64,000 bases of DNA, from the NCBI RefSeq assembly GCF_020103725.1, contig NZ_JAHXBG010000013.1, positions 62,001 to 126,000 on the forward strand, in the 5' to 3' direction. Shown here piece by piece: positions 37,277 to 47,026 of this stretch. The position numbers were made by a program, and so were the translations under genes. Below the pieces are notes generated by a model. It saw only the letters and a program-made list of their open reading frames with translations, made no database searches and was not told the origin of the DNA. The stretch comes from Hyalangium gracile. GTDB lineage: Bacteria; Myxococcota; Myxococcia; Myxococcales; Myxococcaceae. How positions within the stretch are numbered: position 1 is the stretch's first letter; each line of letters starts with the position of its first letter.

Positions 37277-40078
37277 TCAGCTCAGCCAGAAGTAGGCGGA
37301 GGCGATGAGCGAGCGCTTCTCGGCCACCTTCGCCTTCTGCGTGAGGTCCGCGATCTGCCGGTCCTTGGCCGCGTAGCGCTTCTCCTCCTCGTTGCGCAGC
37401 GAGGCCAGCTTCTTGCGGTACTCGCGCTCCATGCGGTCCGCGTGGGCGCGCGCCTTGATGCGGTCCGCGGCCTCCTCCGCCGCCATCACCGCCTTGCGCG
37501 CCTCCACCCACTGCTCGCGCGCCTTCTCCACCGCCTCGCGAGACTCCAGCAGGCAGTCCTCGGCGTAGCGGTCCGCGCGCTCGCGGGCCCGGTCCAGCTC
37601 CCACGCGTTGCGGCGCTCGGCGGCGCGGATGAGCTCGTCCTTGGCAGCCAGCAGCGCCTGCTCCTGCATCAGCGACACGGACACCGACTCGGTCTGCCGG
37701 CGCTTCTCCACCTTCGCTGACAGCTTCACGAAGTGGGCGCCGTCCGACAGCGGCAGGGCGCGGAAGCCTCCGTCCTTCTCGCGCACCAGCACCAGGTGCA
37801 CGAGCTTCTCCTCCGGCTTGATGCCCGACAGCTCGAACTTGTAGACGAACCACCAGCCCTCGCTGCCCGCCAGCCGCGCCAGCCTCGAGGGCAGACCCGC
37901 CGCGTCGAGCTGCAGGTAGCTGATGGCGTCGTGCGTCCTGTCCCGCACCGCGTAGGCGGCCTTGGCCACCTGCAGCCGGCCCGAGGCGCGGTTGCCCAGC
38001 ACCGAGCCCGTGAGCGCCCGCGCCTCCTGCTGCCTGCGCGCGAGCACTTCCTTTGTCTGCTCGCTGGCCAGCTTCAGCCGCCGGCGCACGTCCCCGTCGA
38101 AGCGCTCCAGCACCACCGAGCGCATCTCCGTCATGCGCGTGCTGATGCGCTGCTCCATGTCCGAGCGCAGCTTGTCGAACGCCGCGTTGATCTCGTCCGG
38201 GTGGCGGCAGGACTGGTAGATGTCCAGCACCCGCCGCTCGAAGTCCACGCCGCTCTCCAGCGCGCCGAGAATCTCGTCCGACGCGCCGAACACGCCGTCG
38301 AAGAGGTTGAGCTTCTTCTCCAGCAGTTCGAACAGCCGCGCGTCCGCCGCGTTCTGCCGGTTGAGGAAGTTGATCACCAGCACGTCGCGCTGCTGGCCGT
38401 AGCGGTGGCACCGGCCGATGCGCTGCTCCACGCGCTGCGGGTTCCACGGCAGGTCGTAGTTCACCACCAGGTTGCAGAACTGGAGGTTGAGCCCCTCGGC
38501 GCCCGCCTCGGTGCAGATGAGGATCTGCGAGCGGTTGCGGAAGTCGTCCACCAGCGCGCGCCGCTCCTCGGGCGTGGCCGCCACGTCCCCGGACAGCAGG
38601 GAGATCTTCCCCCGGTAGCCGTTGTCCGACAGCAGGTTGAAGAGGTACTGCTGCGTGCGCTTGGACTCGGTGAAGATGAGCGCCTTCTCCGGCCACTGGT
38701 GCGCCCGCATCACCGTGAACGTCCGGTCCAGCGCGCGCTTGAGCGCCTCGCCCTTGGCGTTCACCTTGATGGAGTCCGCCAGGTCCGCGTACTGCTTCAG
38801 CTCCCACACCTCGTTCTGGAGCGTGCGCAGGCTGGTGGGCTTGGCCGGATCATCCGACCACTCCTCGCCCTCCTCGGCGTACTGCCTGGCCTCCTCGGGC
38901 TCGAAGAGGGCCATGGCCTGGGCGCCCAGCTTGGCCGCCTCCAGGCGCTTCTCCAGGTTGTCGGCCAGCCGCCGCAGCGTGGGCGCGATGGCGTACGTGG
39001 AGGAGGCCAGCAGCTTGCGGTAGCAGAGCGTGAGCAGCGTCTTCTTGCCCGGCTCGATCGCCGCCGCCTCCGAGCGCCGCAGGTACTCGCTCACCTTCTC
39101 GTAGAGATCCTGCTCCTCGGCCGAGGGCGCGAAGTCCTCCACGATGCTGCGGCGGTTGGTGTACCGCACGTACTCGCGCACCTGCCGGCGCAGCGTGCGC
39201 TGGACCACGGGCGCCAGGCGCTCCTTGAGCTCGGCGACGGCGTCCTCCTTCAGGCCGCCGCACTCCGGATCCACCTGGTAGCGGCTGCGGAAGGCGTGCT
39301 CGGGGCCGAGGATCTGCTCGTCCAGCAGCGACATCAGCCCGAACAGCTCCATCAAGTCGTTCTGCAGCGGCGTGGCGGTGAGCAGCAGCTTGGGGCGGCC
39401 CTGGAGCGCGGCGCGCAGCGCCTGGCCCGTCTTGTGGCCCTGCTTGTGGACGTTGCGCAGGCGGTGCGCCTCGTCGATCACCACCACGTCCCAGGGGATC
39501 TCCGCCACCAGCGCCGCCTTGTTGGCCGCGAACGGGTGCGAGCAGATGACGGGGAAGGGTTGATCGAAGCAGTTGCCCGTGGCCCGCACGGTGCGGCCGT
39601 CCACCAGGACGGACTCCAGATCGAACTTCTCCTTCAGCTCGCTGTTCCACTGCGCGCGCAGCGTGGCCGGCGCGAGGATGAGGATGCGCGTCTTTCCCTC
39701 GGCCATGAGCTGGCCGATGGTGAGGCCCGCCTCGATCGTCTTTCCGAGGCCCACCTCGTCCGCGAGCATGCACCCGCCGCGCGACAGCGAGTCGAGCGCG
39801 AACGCCGCGGCCTCCACCTGATGCGGGTTGAGGTCGACCTTGGCCTCTGACAGCGCGTTGGCCATCCGCTGGTGCGAGTCCGCGCTCCGGAGGGTGAGCT
39901 CCTCCGAGAGCAGCCGCTCATGGAACGGCGTGAGAGGCCGACCCGGCTCTCCCTCGCCCCGCGCCGCCACCGTCGCCGCCGATACCACGACTTCGACTCT
40001 CAAACCCCGTGCGACCTCCGCACCCAAGACCCTGTCTCCATCCGTTCGCGGGCGCACCGCCACCTTCGGCGTGCGCAC
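37277..40078 (-). CDS. SNF2-family (RapA-like) DEAD/DEAH helicase
   Basis: 933 aa; the GTG at 40078 is the most upstream plausible start. Domains: short N-terminal part, then helicase motif I DEVGLGKTIEAGL, Ia APATLRAQW, II DEAHRLRN, III LLLTATPLQND, and the second lobe with IV ALIFTESKRTQQYL, V TEAGAEGLNLQFCNLVVNYDLPWNP and VI QRIGRCHRYGQ. This is a complete SNF2/RapA ATPase. The C-terminal 350 residues are charged and helical, with a coiled coil near the end (ESREAVEKAREQWVEARK). RapA recycles RNA polymerase in E. coli; whether this protein does the same, or remodels other nucleoprotein complexes, is not visible. No DISARM or other defence genes lie next to it. Confidence 0.9.
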   Translation of the reverse strand: MRTPKVAVRPRTDGDRVLGAEVARGLRVEVVVSAATVAARGEGEPGRPLTPFHERLLSEELTLRSADSHQRMANALSEAKVDLNPHQVEAAAFALDSLSRGGCMLADEVGLGKTIEAGLTIGQLMAEGKTRILILAPATLRAQWNSELKEKFDLESVLVDGRTVRATGNCFDQPFPVICSHPFAANKAALVAEIPWDVVVIDEAHRLRNVHKQGHKTGQALRAALQGRPKLLLTATPLQNDLMELFGLMSLLDEQILGPEHAFRSRYQVDPECGGLKEDAVAELKERLAPVVQRTLRRQVREYVRYTNRRSIVEDFAPSAEEQDLYEKVSEYLRRSEAAAIEPGKKTLLTLCYRKLLASSTYAIAPTLRRLADNLEKRLEAAKLGAQAMALFEPEEARQYAEEGEEWSDDPAKPTSLRTLQNEVWELKQYADLADSIKVNAKGEALKRALDRTFTVMRAHQWPEKALIFTESKRTQQYLFNLLSDNGYRGKISLLSGDVAATPEERRALVDDFRNRSQILICTEAGAEGLNLQFCNLVVNYDLPWNPQRVEQRIGRCHRYGQQRDVLVINFLNRQNAADARLFELLEKKLNLFDGVFGASDEILGALESGVDFERRVLDIYQSCRHPDEINAAFDKLRSDMEQRISTRMTEMRSVVLERFDGDVRRRLKLASEQTKEVLARRQQEARALTGSVLGNRASGRLQVAKAAYAVRDRTHDAISYLQLDAAGLPSRLARLAGSEGWWFVYKFELSGIKPEEKLVHLVLVREKDGGFRALPLSDGAHFVKLSAKVEKRRQTESVSVSLMQEQALLAAKDELIRAAERRNAWELDRARERADRYAEDCLLESREAVEKAREQWVEARKAVMAAEEAADRIKARAHADRMEREYRKKLASLRNEEEKRYAAKDRQIADLTQKAKVAEKRSLIASAYFWLS

Positions 40079-40366
40079 TCGTTATCAAGCCGGCGACATT
40101 TTGAGGAGCAAGATCGCCGTGTAAAGGGGGTCTCGTCCGAGGCCGAAAAATCGGCTCCGGAGCGATTGGCACGGTTCTTTATCAGCGACGCGATGATGAG
40201 TGCGGGTCCACCCGGTCCCCTACAATGGACTTGACGGTGGGCGCGTGAGGAGTTCTCGCGCGGCGAAGGTGTCGAGTGGGCTGCGCGCGCACCCCTTCGC
40301 GGGTGAGGTGCTCAGGGGATGATGCGTGGGATAGGGCCCGGCGAATCCCGCGCCGCCGGCGGGCGC

Positions 40367-41688
40367 TCAGAGCATCCCGCGCGACTTGACGTGCAGGTAG
40401 GTGTTGATGGCCGCCGCGCTGAAGCCTCGGGCCGGCGCGCGCACCACCAGCACCCCGGAGTCCCGGAGCGTCACCGCCGTGCGCCGGTACTCGTCCTCCA
40501 GCCGCGCGGCGGCCTGCCGGGTGTAGGCGTCCTGGGGCTCTCCCGGCACGCTCGTGGCGGCGGCCTGGAGGTCCTCGTCCAGCAGCGAGGCCACCAGGGG
40601 CAGGTGGCGCGGGCGCAGCATGAGCGTGCGAGCCACCAGCGTGCCCGCGGCGTCCGGGTCCACCAGGTCCGTGAAGAGCACCACCAGCGAGCGCCGGGAG
40701 CTGCGCGCGAAGGCGAAGTCGTAGGCGCGGCCGTAGTCGCTCTCCTCGAGCGCGGCCTCGGCGCGGTAGAGCGCCTCGGTGAGCAGGCGCAGGTGCTCGC
40801 GGCCCTTGCGTGGCGGCAGGTAGGCACGCACGTCGCTGGCGAAGGCGAGCACTCCCACCAGGTCTCCCGCGTCCAGGCTCACCTTGGCCAGCCGCAGCGC
40901 CGCGTCCACCGCGTGGTCCAGCTTGCGGCGGCCGTCCACCTTGCCCGCCATGTGGCGCCCGCAGTCCACCAGCAGCAGCACCGGCTGGTTCCGCTCTGGC
41001 TGGTACACGCGCACCATGGTGCGGGCGCGGCGCGCGGAGGCCTTCCAGTCGATGGTGCGGTAGTCGTCTCCGGTGCGGTACTCGCGCAGGGACTCGAACT
41101 CGCGGCCCTCGCCCGGGCGCCGCTGGGGACGCTCCGCGGGCGCATCCGAGGCTCGGGCCAGGGCCAGCGCCTCCTGCGTCAGCGCGGTGAGGTCCGGGTA
41201 CACCTTCACCACCTGCTCGGCGGGGATGCGGATCTGCCGCGCGCACAGCCCCAGCGGGCCCAGCAGTCGGAGGTGGAGCGCTCCGAAGCGCACGTCCCCG
41301 CGCGCGGGAGGGCGCACGGTATAGGTGACGCGTGTCGGACGCAGGCCCGGAGCCACGCAGAAGGGCTGTCGGTGGCCTTGCGCCTCCACGTCCACCGGGG
41401 CCTCGTCCCGGAGCTCGCCTCGGATGGGGGCGCTGCCGCGGCTCGTGAGCTCCAGGTGCACGGGGTTGTCCACGCCCGAGCGCAGGATGGGCTCCACCTC
41501 GCGGCGGACCTCCACGTCCGAGGCCCGAGGGGCTCTCACGAAGTCCACCGCGCACAGCACCACCACGGCCACGTCGAGCGCCAGGGCCAGCCAGGCGAAG
41601 GCGGGGCTCGCCACGGCCAGGGCCGAGGGGACGAGAGCCGCCGCCAGCAGCGCCACGGCGAGCCCGGTAGGGACGGGGCGGCCCAGGC

Positions 41689-41692
<4 letters not shown>
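40367..41692 (-). CDS. DUF58 / von Willebrand A-like protein
   Basis: 441 aa from GTG 41692, whose GTGA overlaps the MoxR stop. Two N-terminal hydrophobic segments (GLAVALLAAALVPSALAVASPAFAWLALALDVAVVVL), then a beta domain (LELTSRGSAPIRGEL, GLRPTRVTYTVRPPARGDVRFG), then the DUF58 signature GREFESLREYRTGDDYRTIDWKASAR. The C-terminal half is vWA-like (PVLLLVDCGRHMAG, with a degenerate DxSxS metal site). DUF58 proteins act with MoxR AAA ATPases as chaperone-like pairs, and the two genes overlap here. Confidence 0.92.
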
Positions 41693-42624
<932 letters not shown>

Positions 42625-42670
42625 CGCGGCGGTGACGCTAGTCCGGTGGCCGCGCGAGGGCGCGGAGTTT

Positions 42671-43615
42671 TTACGTGCGCTCCTTCATCCCCATCACCGA
42701 GCCCGCCAGCGCTCCCAGCGTCCCCAGCAGCCCGAGGAACACACCGAAGCTGGGGGACGAGTTCATGATCATCTGGTTGCCGATGGCCGAGGGGACCTCG
42801 GTGGAGTCGAAGGCGGACTTGATGAAGATGACGGTGTAGAGGACGCCGAAGAACGACATGCCGAGCTGGGTCCCCCAGGGCACCATGGGGCTGACCTTGG
42901 GCATGGTGCGGCGCACCCGGATGAAGATGGCGCTGATGACGATGGCCGCGCAGAGCAGGGTGCCGACGCCCGCGCTCATGAGCCCGAGGACATCTCCATC
43001 CGCGGCCGTCTCCTTCCAGGGCAGGAAGCAGGAGAGGGCGGCGACGCAGGCGCCCGCGAAGGTGATCTTGTCCGAGCGCGACAGCTCGCCGACGAAGTCG
43101 CGCGCATCCGAGAGGATCTCCTCGGGCGCGACGATCTTCCCGGTGCTGTTGGTGTTGCTGTAGCCCTTCGAGGCCGGGGAGGGAGGCAGCAGCGGCTTGC
43201 GCGGCTCGGCGTCGTCCAGCTCCATGTTGGAGGACGCCGCTGGCTGGGGCGCGGGGCGGGCCGCGGGCACGGAGCGGTGGGAGCCGGTGCGGCCAGTGGG
43301 CTTGCCGCGAGGGGCCGCATCCGAAGCCTTGGCGGTGGCGCCGGTGCCTGCGACGGCCTTGATCGCGGAGCGCGAGCCGGTCCGCCCGGAAGAGGTGGCG
43401 GTGCGCCTGGTGCCGGTGCTGCTGACGGCGGCACGCGAGCCGGAGCCTCCCGCGCGAGCCGGGCGCGCAGGCCCTGCGGCCGGGCCCGTTGCCTCATCAT
43501 CCGCGCCGCTCGGAGGGGGCTCCGCGGACAGGAAGGAGGCGTCGATGATGTAGTCGCACTTGGGGCAGATGGAGGTTCCATCCGCGACCTGGGTGCCACA
43601 GCCGGGGCATTTCAG
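42671..43615 (-). CDS. Zinc-ribbon membrane protein, apparent CTG start
   Basis: 314 aa reading from CTG 43615. The frame is open from there to the stop; the first conventional start (GTG 43270) would remove the zinc ribbon. The N terminus is [20 protein letters not shown], two CxxC pairs of a zinc ribbon, followed by [15 protein letters not shown] long Ala/Pro/Arg/Ser-rich, low-complexity linker leads to the conserved [19 protein letters not shown] block and four membrane helices ([65 protein letters not shown]). It heads a run with the MoxR and DUF58 genes. Function unknown. Confidence 0.8.
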   Translation of the reverse strand: MKCPGCGTQVADGTSICPKCDYIIDASFLSAEPPPSGADDEATGPAAGPARPARAGGSGSRAAVSSTGTRRTATSSGRTGSRSAIKAVAGTGATAKASDAAPRGKPTGRTGSHRSVPAARPAPQPAASSNMELDDAEPRKPLLPPSPASKGYSNTNSTGKIVAPEEILSDARDFVGELSRSDKITFAGACVAALSCFLPWKETAADGDVLGLMSAGVGTLLCAAIVISAIFIRVRRTMPKVSPMVPWGTQLGMSFFGVLYTVIFIKSAFDSTEVPSAIGNQMIMNSSPSFGVFLGLLGTLGALAGSVMGMKERT

Positions 43616-43623
43616 GGCCGGTG

Positions 43624-43630
43624 CTCCTTC
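43624..43630 (-). promoter_or_regulatory. Shine-Dalgarno site supporting a CTG start at 43615
   Basis: The minus strand reads GAAGGAG, then 8 bases, then CTG AAA TGC. No ATG, GTG or TTG in this frame lies near it, while the zinc ribbon begins at the third base triplet. This decides the start. Confidence 0.7.
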
Positions 43631-43735
43631 AGCAAGAGAGACGGCCTTGCATCTTCTGGCGCCGCGCCGCGCAAGTCAAACGGGTTGCACTGTAACCCCT
43701 GGATTTCAGCGGGGATTTGGCCTACGCCGCCCCTC

Positions 43736-45802
43736 ATGTCCCTCCGGTCCGCTCGTGTCTCCGTCTGCCTGCTGCTCGTGGCCAGCCTGCCGGCCTGCTT
43801 CCGGAACGTTCCCCCGGTCCACGTGGGGGACTCCGAGGCGATGGCCCGCATCGCCGAGTGGGAGGATCGCCGCTCGCTGGGAGAGGGGCAGCTGATCGCG
43901 TGGGCCCAGGGCGAGCGGGGCGCGGCGGTGCGAGCGCGGGCCTTGCGTGCACTCGCTCGGATCCAGGATCCCTCGACGCTCGAGGTGATTCTCGCGGCAC
44001 TCACCGCGCCCGAGTTGGAGGTCCGGGACGAGGCCTCCTTCGCGGCGGGTGAGCTGGGGCTCTCCTGGGAGCCGCTGCCGGATGAGGTGAAGGCCCGGCT
44101 GACGGAGGCGCTCCGGGCGGCCGAGGCCACGGAGGCGGAGCCCGTCGTGCGGCGGACGCTGCTGGAGTCCTTCAGCAAGGTAGCGACTCCCGGGGCGGTG
44201 CAGCGCCTGATCGAGCGGCTCGGGGATACGCGGGAGGGAGTGGCGGGTCGCGCGGCGCTGGCGCTGGGCGTGGCCGCTCGGCGGGGGGCCTCGCTCGCGG
44301 ATGTGCCCCTGGAGCAGGTGGGGCCGCTGCTGGCGGCGGAGCAGTCTCCGGAGACGCGCTATGGCGCGACCTATCTGATCTCCTACGTCCGGCGGCCTGC
44401 CGCGCTCGAGCTCCTGCGCAAGTGCGTCTCGGACGCGTCCCCGGAGGTCCGGGCGATCTGCGCGAAGGGCTTCGCGGAGGTGGGCGGGCAGGAGGATGCG
44501 ACGTTCCTGGGGCGGCTGCTCGGGGATCCGGTGGCTCGCGTGGCGGCGGAGGCGGCGCGCTCGTTGGCGAAGCTCTCCACGGGTTGCAGCGGCTCGTGCG
44601 CCACGCTGGAGGCGCTGCGGACCTTGAATCGCCAGGCGGGAGCCGTGGCCGCGGGAGATTCCGCCGCGGGGCATGCGCTCCTGGCGGTGGCGCAGCAGGG
44701 GCTCCCTCCCGCCGGGCGGCCGGTGCTGGAGCAACTGCGGCGCTCGCTTCGGGAGGCACCTCGAGGTGGCTCGGAGGTGGCGCTCGATGATGTGTCGTGG
44801 CTCGACTGCCGTCTCGCGGCCGCGATGGATCGCCAGAGGGGTGTGCTCGCCGAGGTGCTGACCTGTGGCTTCGATCGGATCCCCGAGGCTCGGCGGCTGG
44901 CGGTCGGTCTGCGCGAGGTGGGCCAGACGCCGGGGCAGGGGGGCATGCGCGAGGCGGTGGCCTGGCTGCGGCATCCGGACACGCGGGTGCGTGCGGCCGC
45001 GCTGGAAGCCCTGGGAACCCGGCCCGTGCCGGAGGCGCTGGAGCCCCTGCGGGCTCTGATGAAGGGAGAGGATCTGGTGGTGGCCGCGGGGGCGGCCATG
45101 GTGGTGGGGAAGATGAACGCGGCGGAGGCCCTGCCCGAGGTCCGCGACCTGGCGGCTCGGGTGCCGCAGGAGACGGACATGGCCGAGTCGGTGGCGGGAG
45201 CGCTGGTGGCGCTGGTGGGGAAGGAGGCGGAGCCAGTGTTGCGGACGTGGCTGGCGCATCCTCACGCCAACGTGCGCCGCGTGGCTGCCGAGCAGCTCAC
45301 CCACCTGACAGGCCAGCCCGTGCGCTCCGCGCGCGTGGAGCTACCGCCCGAGACGTTCCGTGCGCCCGAGGCGCCCAAGGGAGCGAAGCTCACCTTCCGC
45401 ACACGGAAGGGAGACTTCACGGTCGCGCTGGACACGCGAGAGGCGCCGATCACCTCGGGCAACCTCTACGCCCTGGCGCGAAAGGGCTACTTCCGCGACG
45501 TCACCTTCCACCGCGTGGTGCCGGACTTCGTCGCGCAGGGAGGCGATCCGCGTGGGGACGGGGAGGGCGGTCCGGGTTACTCCATCCGTTGCGAGATGAC
45601 GCGCATCCCGTACCAGCGCGGAGTCATCGGCATGGCGCTGTCGGGCAAGGATACGGGGGGTAGCCAGTTCTTCTTCACGCACACGCCCCAGCCGCACCTC
45701 GATGGCCGCTACACCTCCTTCGGTGAGGTGGTGTCGGGCATGGAGGTGGTGGACGCCCTGCTGGAGGGAGACGTCATCCTCGAGGTGCGTGCGCAGCCCT
45801 GA
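43736..45802 (+). CDS. HEAT-repeat lipoprotein with C-terminal cyclophilin domain
   Basis: 688 aa from ATG 43736; the frame is open far upstream but that part is antisense to other genes. Lipoprotein signal RSARVSVCLLLVASLPAC (lipobox LPAC). Residues 40-530 are HEAT/PBS-lyase-like repeats (for example AVRARALRALARIQDPSTLEVILAAL, VRAICAKGFAEVGGQEDATFLG, VRAAALEALGTRPVPEALEPL). The last 160 residues are a cyclophilin-type peptidyl-prolyl isomerase: VTFHRVVPDFVAQGGDPRGDG, GVIGMALSGKDTGGSQFFFTHTPQPHLDGRYTSFGEVV. The catalytic Arg (FHRV) and QFFFT are intact. An envelope-anchored folding factor with a protein-binding solenoid is expected. The region between it and the divergent zinc-ribbon gene (120 bases) holds the promoter for both. 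Confidence 0.92.
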   Translation: MSLRSARVSVCLLLVASLPACFRNVPPVHVGDSEAMARIAEWEDRRSLGEGQLIAWAQGERGAAVRARALRALARIQDPSTLEVILAALTAPELEVRDEASFAAGELGLSWEPLPDEVKARLTEALRAAEATEAEPVVRRTLLESFSKVATPGAVQRLIERLGDTREGVAGRAALALGVAARRGASLADVPLEQVGPLLAAEQSPETRYGATYLISYVRRPAALELLRKCVSDASPEVRAICAKGFAEVGGQEDATFLGRLLGDPVARVAAEAARSLAKLSTGCSGSCATLEALRTLNRQAGAVAAGDSAAGHALLAVAQQGLPPAGRPVLEQLRRSLREAPRGGSEVALDDVSWLDCRLAAAMDRQRGVLAEVLTCGFDRIPEARRLAVGLREVGQTPGQGGMREAVAWLRHPDTRVRAAALEALGTRPVPEALEPLRALMKGEDLVVAAGAAMVVGKMNAAEALPEVRDLAARVPQETDMAESVAGALVALVGKEAEPVLRTWLAHPHANVRRVAAEQLTHLTGQPVRSARVELPPETFRAPEAPKGAKLTFRTRKGDFTVALDTREAPITSGNLYALARKGYFRDVTFHRVVPDFVAQGGDPRGDGEGGPGYSIRCEMTRIPYQRGVIGMALSGKDTGGSQFFFTHTPQPHLDGRYTSFGEVVSGMEVVDALLEGDVILEVRAQP

Positions 45803-45812
45803 CGGGCGCGAC

Positions 45813-46415
45813 TCAGGGCAGATTCGCGAGGTCGTCATCGAAGAGCGCGTCGAGGAGTGTCGCTTCTTCCCGTTCTCCGATGTGGCTCACTCGAATTCCA
45901 GGCACCTTGACGTTGGCCAATTGCAGAGGGAAGGGTTGGTAGCCCAGCACATGCTCCACCAGCAATGCGAGCTGCGCCGTCTGCTCCCTGACTTCTTCGA
46001 GCGGTTCAAACGAGAAGTGAAGGTCGCGGTGTTGCCGGTGCTCCACCCTCGTGGTTGTGCAATAGGTTACGTAGAGCGGAGCCAGGATGCTGGCAGCAGC
46101 CGCCACCTGGATGACCCATCTGGCGCCGCCTGGTAGAGGGCGCTCCACATAGACACAACAGCGTCGGCAGGCCTTGCCCCACGGCTGCGTGCAATCCGCG
46201 AAGCTGTTTCCGAAGGGGCCACGCAGCTCTCGCAGCAACTCCTTCCACTCTGGCCACACCAGCGCCTGGGTCCATGCCGCGCGCCACCGGGCATACTCAG
46301 GCGTGCGTTGGTAGGGATGCAGCTCCTGAGAGTAGTCGTCCGTCCTGACCGGAAAGCCCGAGGGGTAGTAGTTCCGCGCGAGCTGGATGAGTCCTGCCTC
46401 TGTCAGGTCCATCAT
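45813..46415 (-). CDS. Partner protein of a lipoprotein pair
   Basis: 200 aa from ATG 46415, which overlaps the upstream lipoprotein stop (ATGA); the next codon is also ATG. No signal peptide. Recognisable stretches: DLTEAGLIQLARNYYPSGFP, YQRTPEYARWRAAW, WKELLRELRGPFGNSFADCTQPWGKACRRCCVYVE and PFPLQLANVKVPGIRVSHIG. A Cys cluster (ACRRCC) and a hydrophobic strand stretch (WVIQVAAAASILAPLYVTY) are present. I do not recognise a family, but size, soluble nature and coupling resemble immunity proteins of the Sit type. Confidence 0.72.
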   Translation of the reverse strand: MMDLTEAGLIQLARNYYPSGFPVRTDDYSQELHPYQRTPEYARWRAAWTQALVWPEWKELLRELRGPFGNSFADCTQPWGKACRRCCVYVERPLPGGARWVIQVAAAASILAPLYVTYCTTTRVEHRQHRDLHFSFEPLEEVREQTAQLALLVEHVLGYQPFPLQLANVKVPGIRVSHIGEREEATLLDALFDDDLANLP

Positions 46416-46945
46416 GGCGTGGGCTCTGAAGCGGTCGTGATCCCAAAGGGCACGATCTCGACACCCTCGGTCCTGCACTCGCCCACGGTAGCGCCCGCGA
46501 TCTGGGTCCTCAACATGGGTTCGTAGACCCCTCTGAACTGTGTGCACAGCACCGCGAACATCTCTCCCGGGTGTGCTTGCGAAAGAACCATGCGGGCGGC
46601 ACGGTTGGCCATGGATGCTGCGGCAAACCGAGCCGCCTCCAGCGGGATCTCCCCTTGCTTCATGTTCCTGATCGGGACGCCGACCTCGAACTTGCAGACC
46701 GTTCTGGCCTCGGAGTCGCCGTGCTTGATCTGGGCATGGATGCAGACCGCGCGCCAGCCGCCACTGGGGAGACTCGGGTCATCGTCCGCGACCACGTCCC
46801 GGAAGCGGAAGTACTCCGGCGTGATGACGCCCACCACGGGATTGGTCCCGGGCCTGCCTCGAGCGCAGGCCATTCCGCCGCATACGCCGAGCAGGCCCAG
46901 CAAGAGGAGTAGGCGAGAGGGCCGGGTGTATCCTGCGAGGTTCAT
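46412..46945 (-). CDS. Lipoprotein of a lipoprotein pair
   Basis: 177 aa from ATG 46945 (MNLAGYTRPSRLLLLLGLLGVCGGMAC); ATG 46969 is the alternative. Lipobox GMAC. The mature part includes YFRFRDVVADDDPSLPSGGWRAVCIHAQ, KFEVGVPIRNMKQGEIPLEAARFAAASMANRAARMVL and MFAVLCTQFRGVYEPML, with four cysteines. No enzymatic motif is recognised. It is coupled by a 4-base overlap to the downstream gene, like the pair at 15563-16992. Either a toxin/immunity pair or a two-part envelope complex; I cannot decide from sequence. Confidence 0.72.
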   Translation of the reverse strand: MNLAGYTRPSRLLLLLGLLGVCGGMACARGRPGTNPVVGVITPEYFRFRDVVADDDPSLPSGGWRAVCIHAQIKHGDSEARTVCKFEVGVPIRNMKQGEIPLEAARFAAASMANRAARMVLSQAHPGEMFAVLCTQFRGVYEPMLRTQIAGATVGECRTEGVEIVPFGITTASEPTP

Positions 46946-47026
46946 CCCGGAGGAGCATAGCTCGGTCATCGGAGCGCTCGGGCGCGCCGGGCTCCCGAGG
47001 CACCTGCTGTCTCCCGGAGCCCTGGC

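Noticed and set aside
37733-39850. Plus-strand open frame of 705 codons opposite the SNF2 helicase
   Set aside because: Low-complexity Val/Leu/Arg/His composition, no domain, and all SNF2 motifs lie on the minus strand.
37277-40078. SNF2 helicase as part of a DISARM-type anti-phage system
   Set aside because: No methyltransferase, DUF1998 or phospholipase-D gene lies beside it; neighbours are housekeeping-like.
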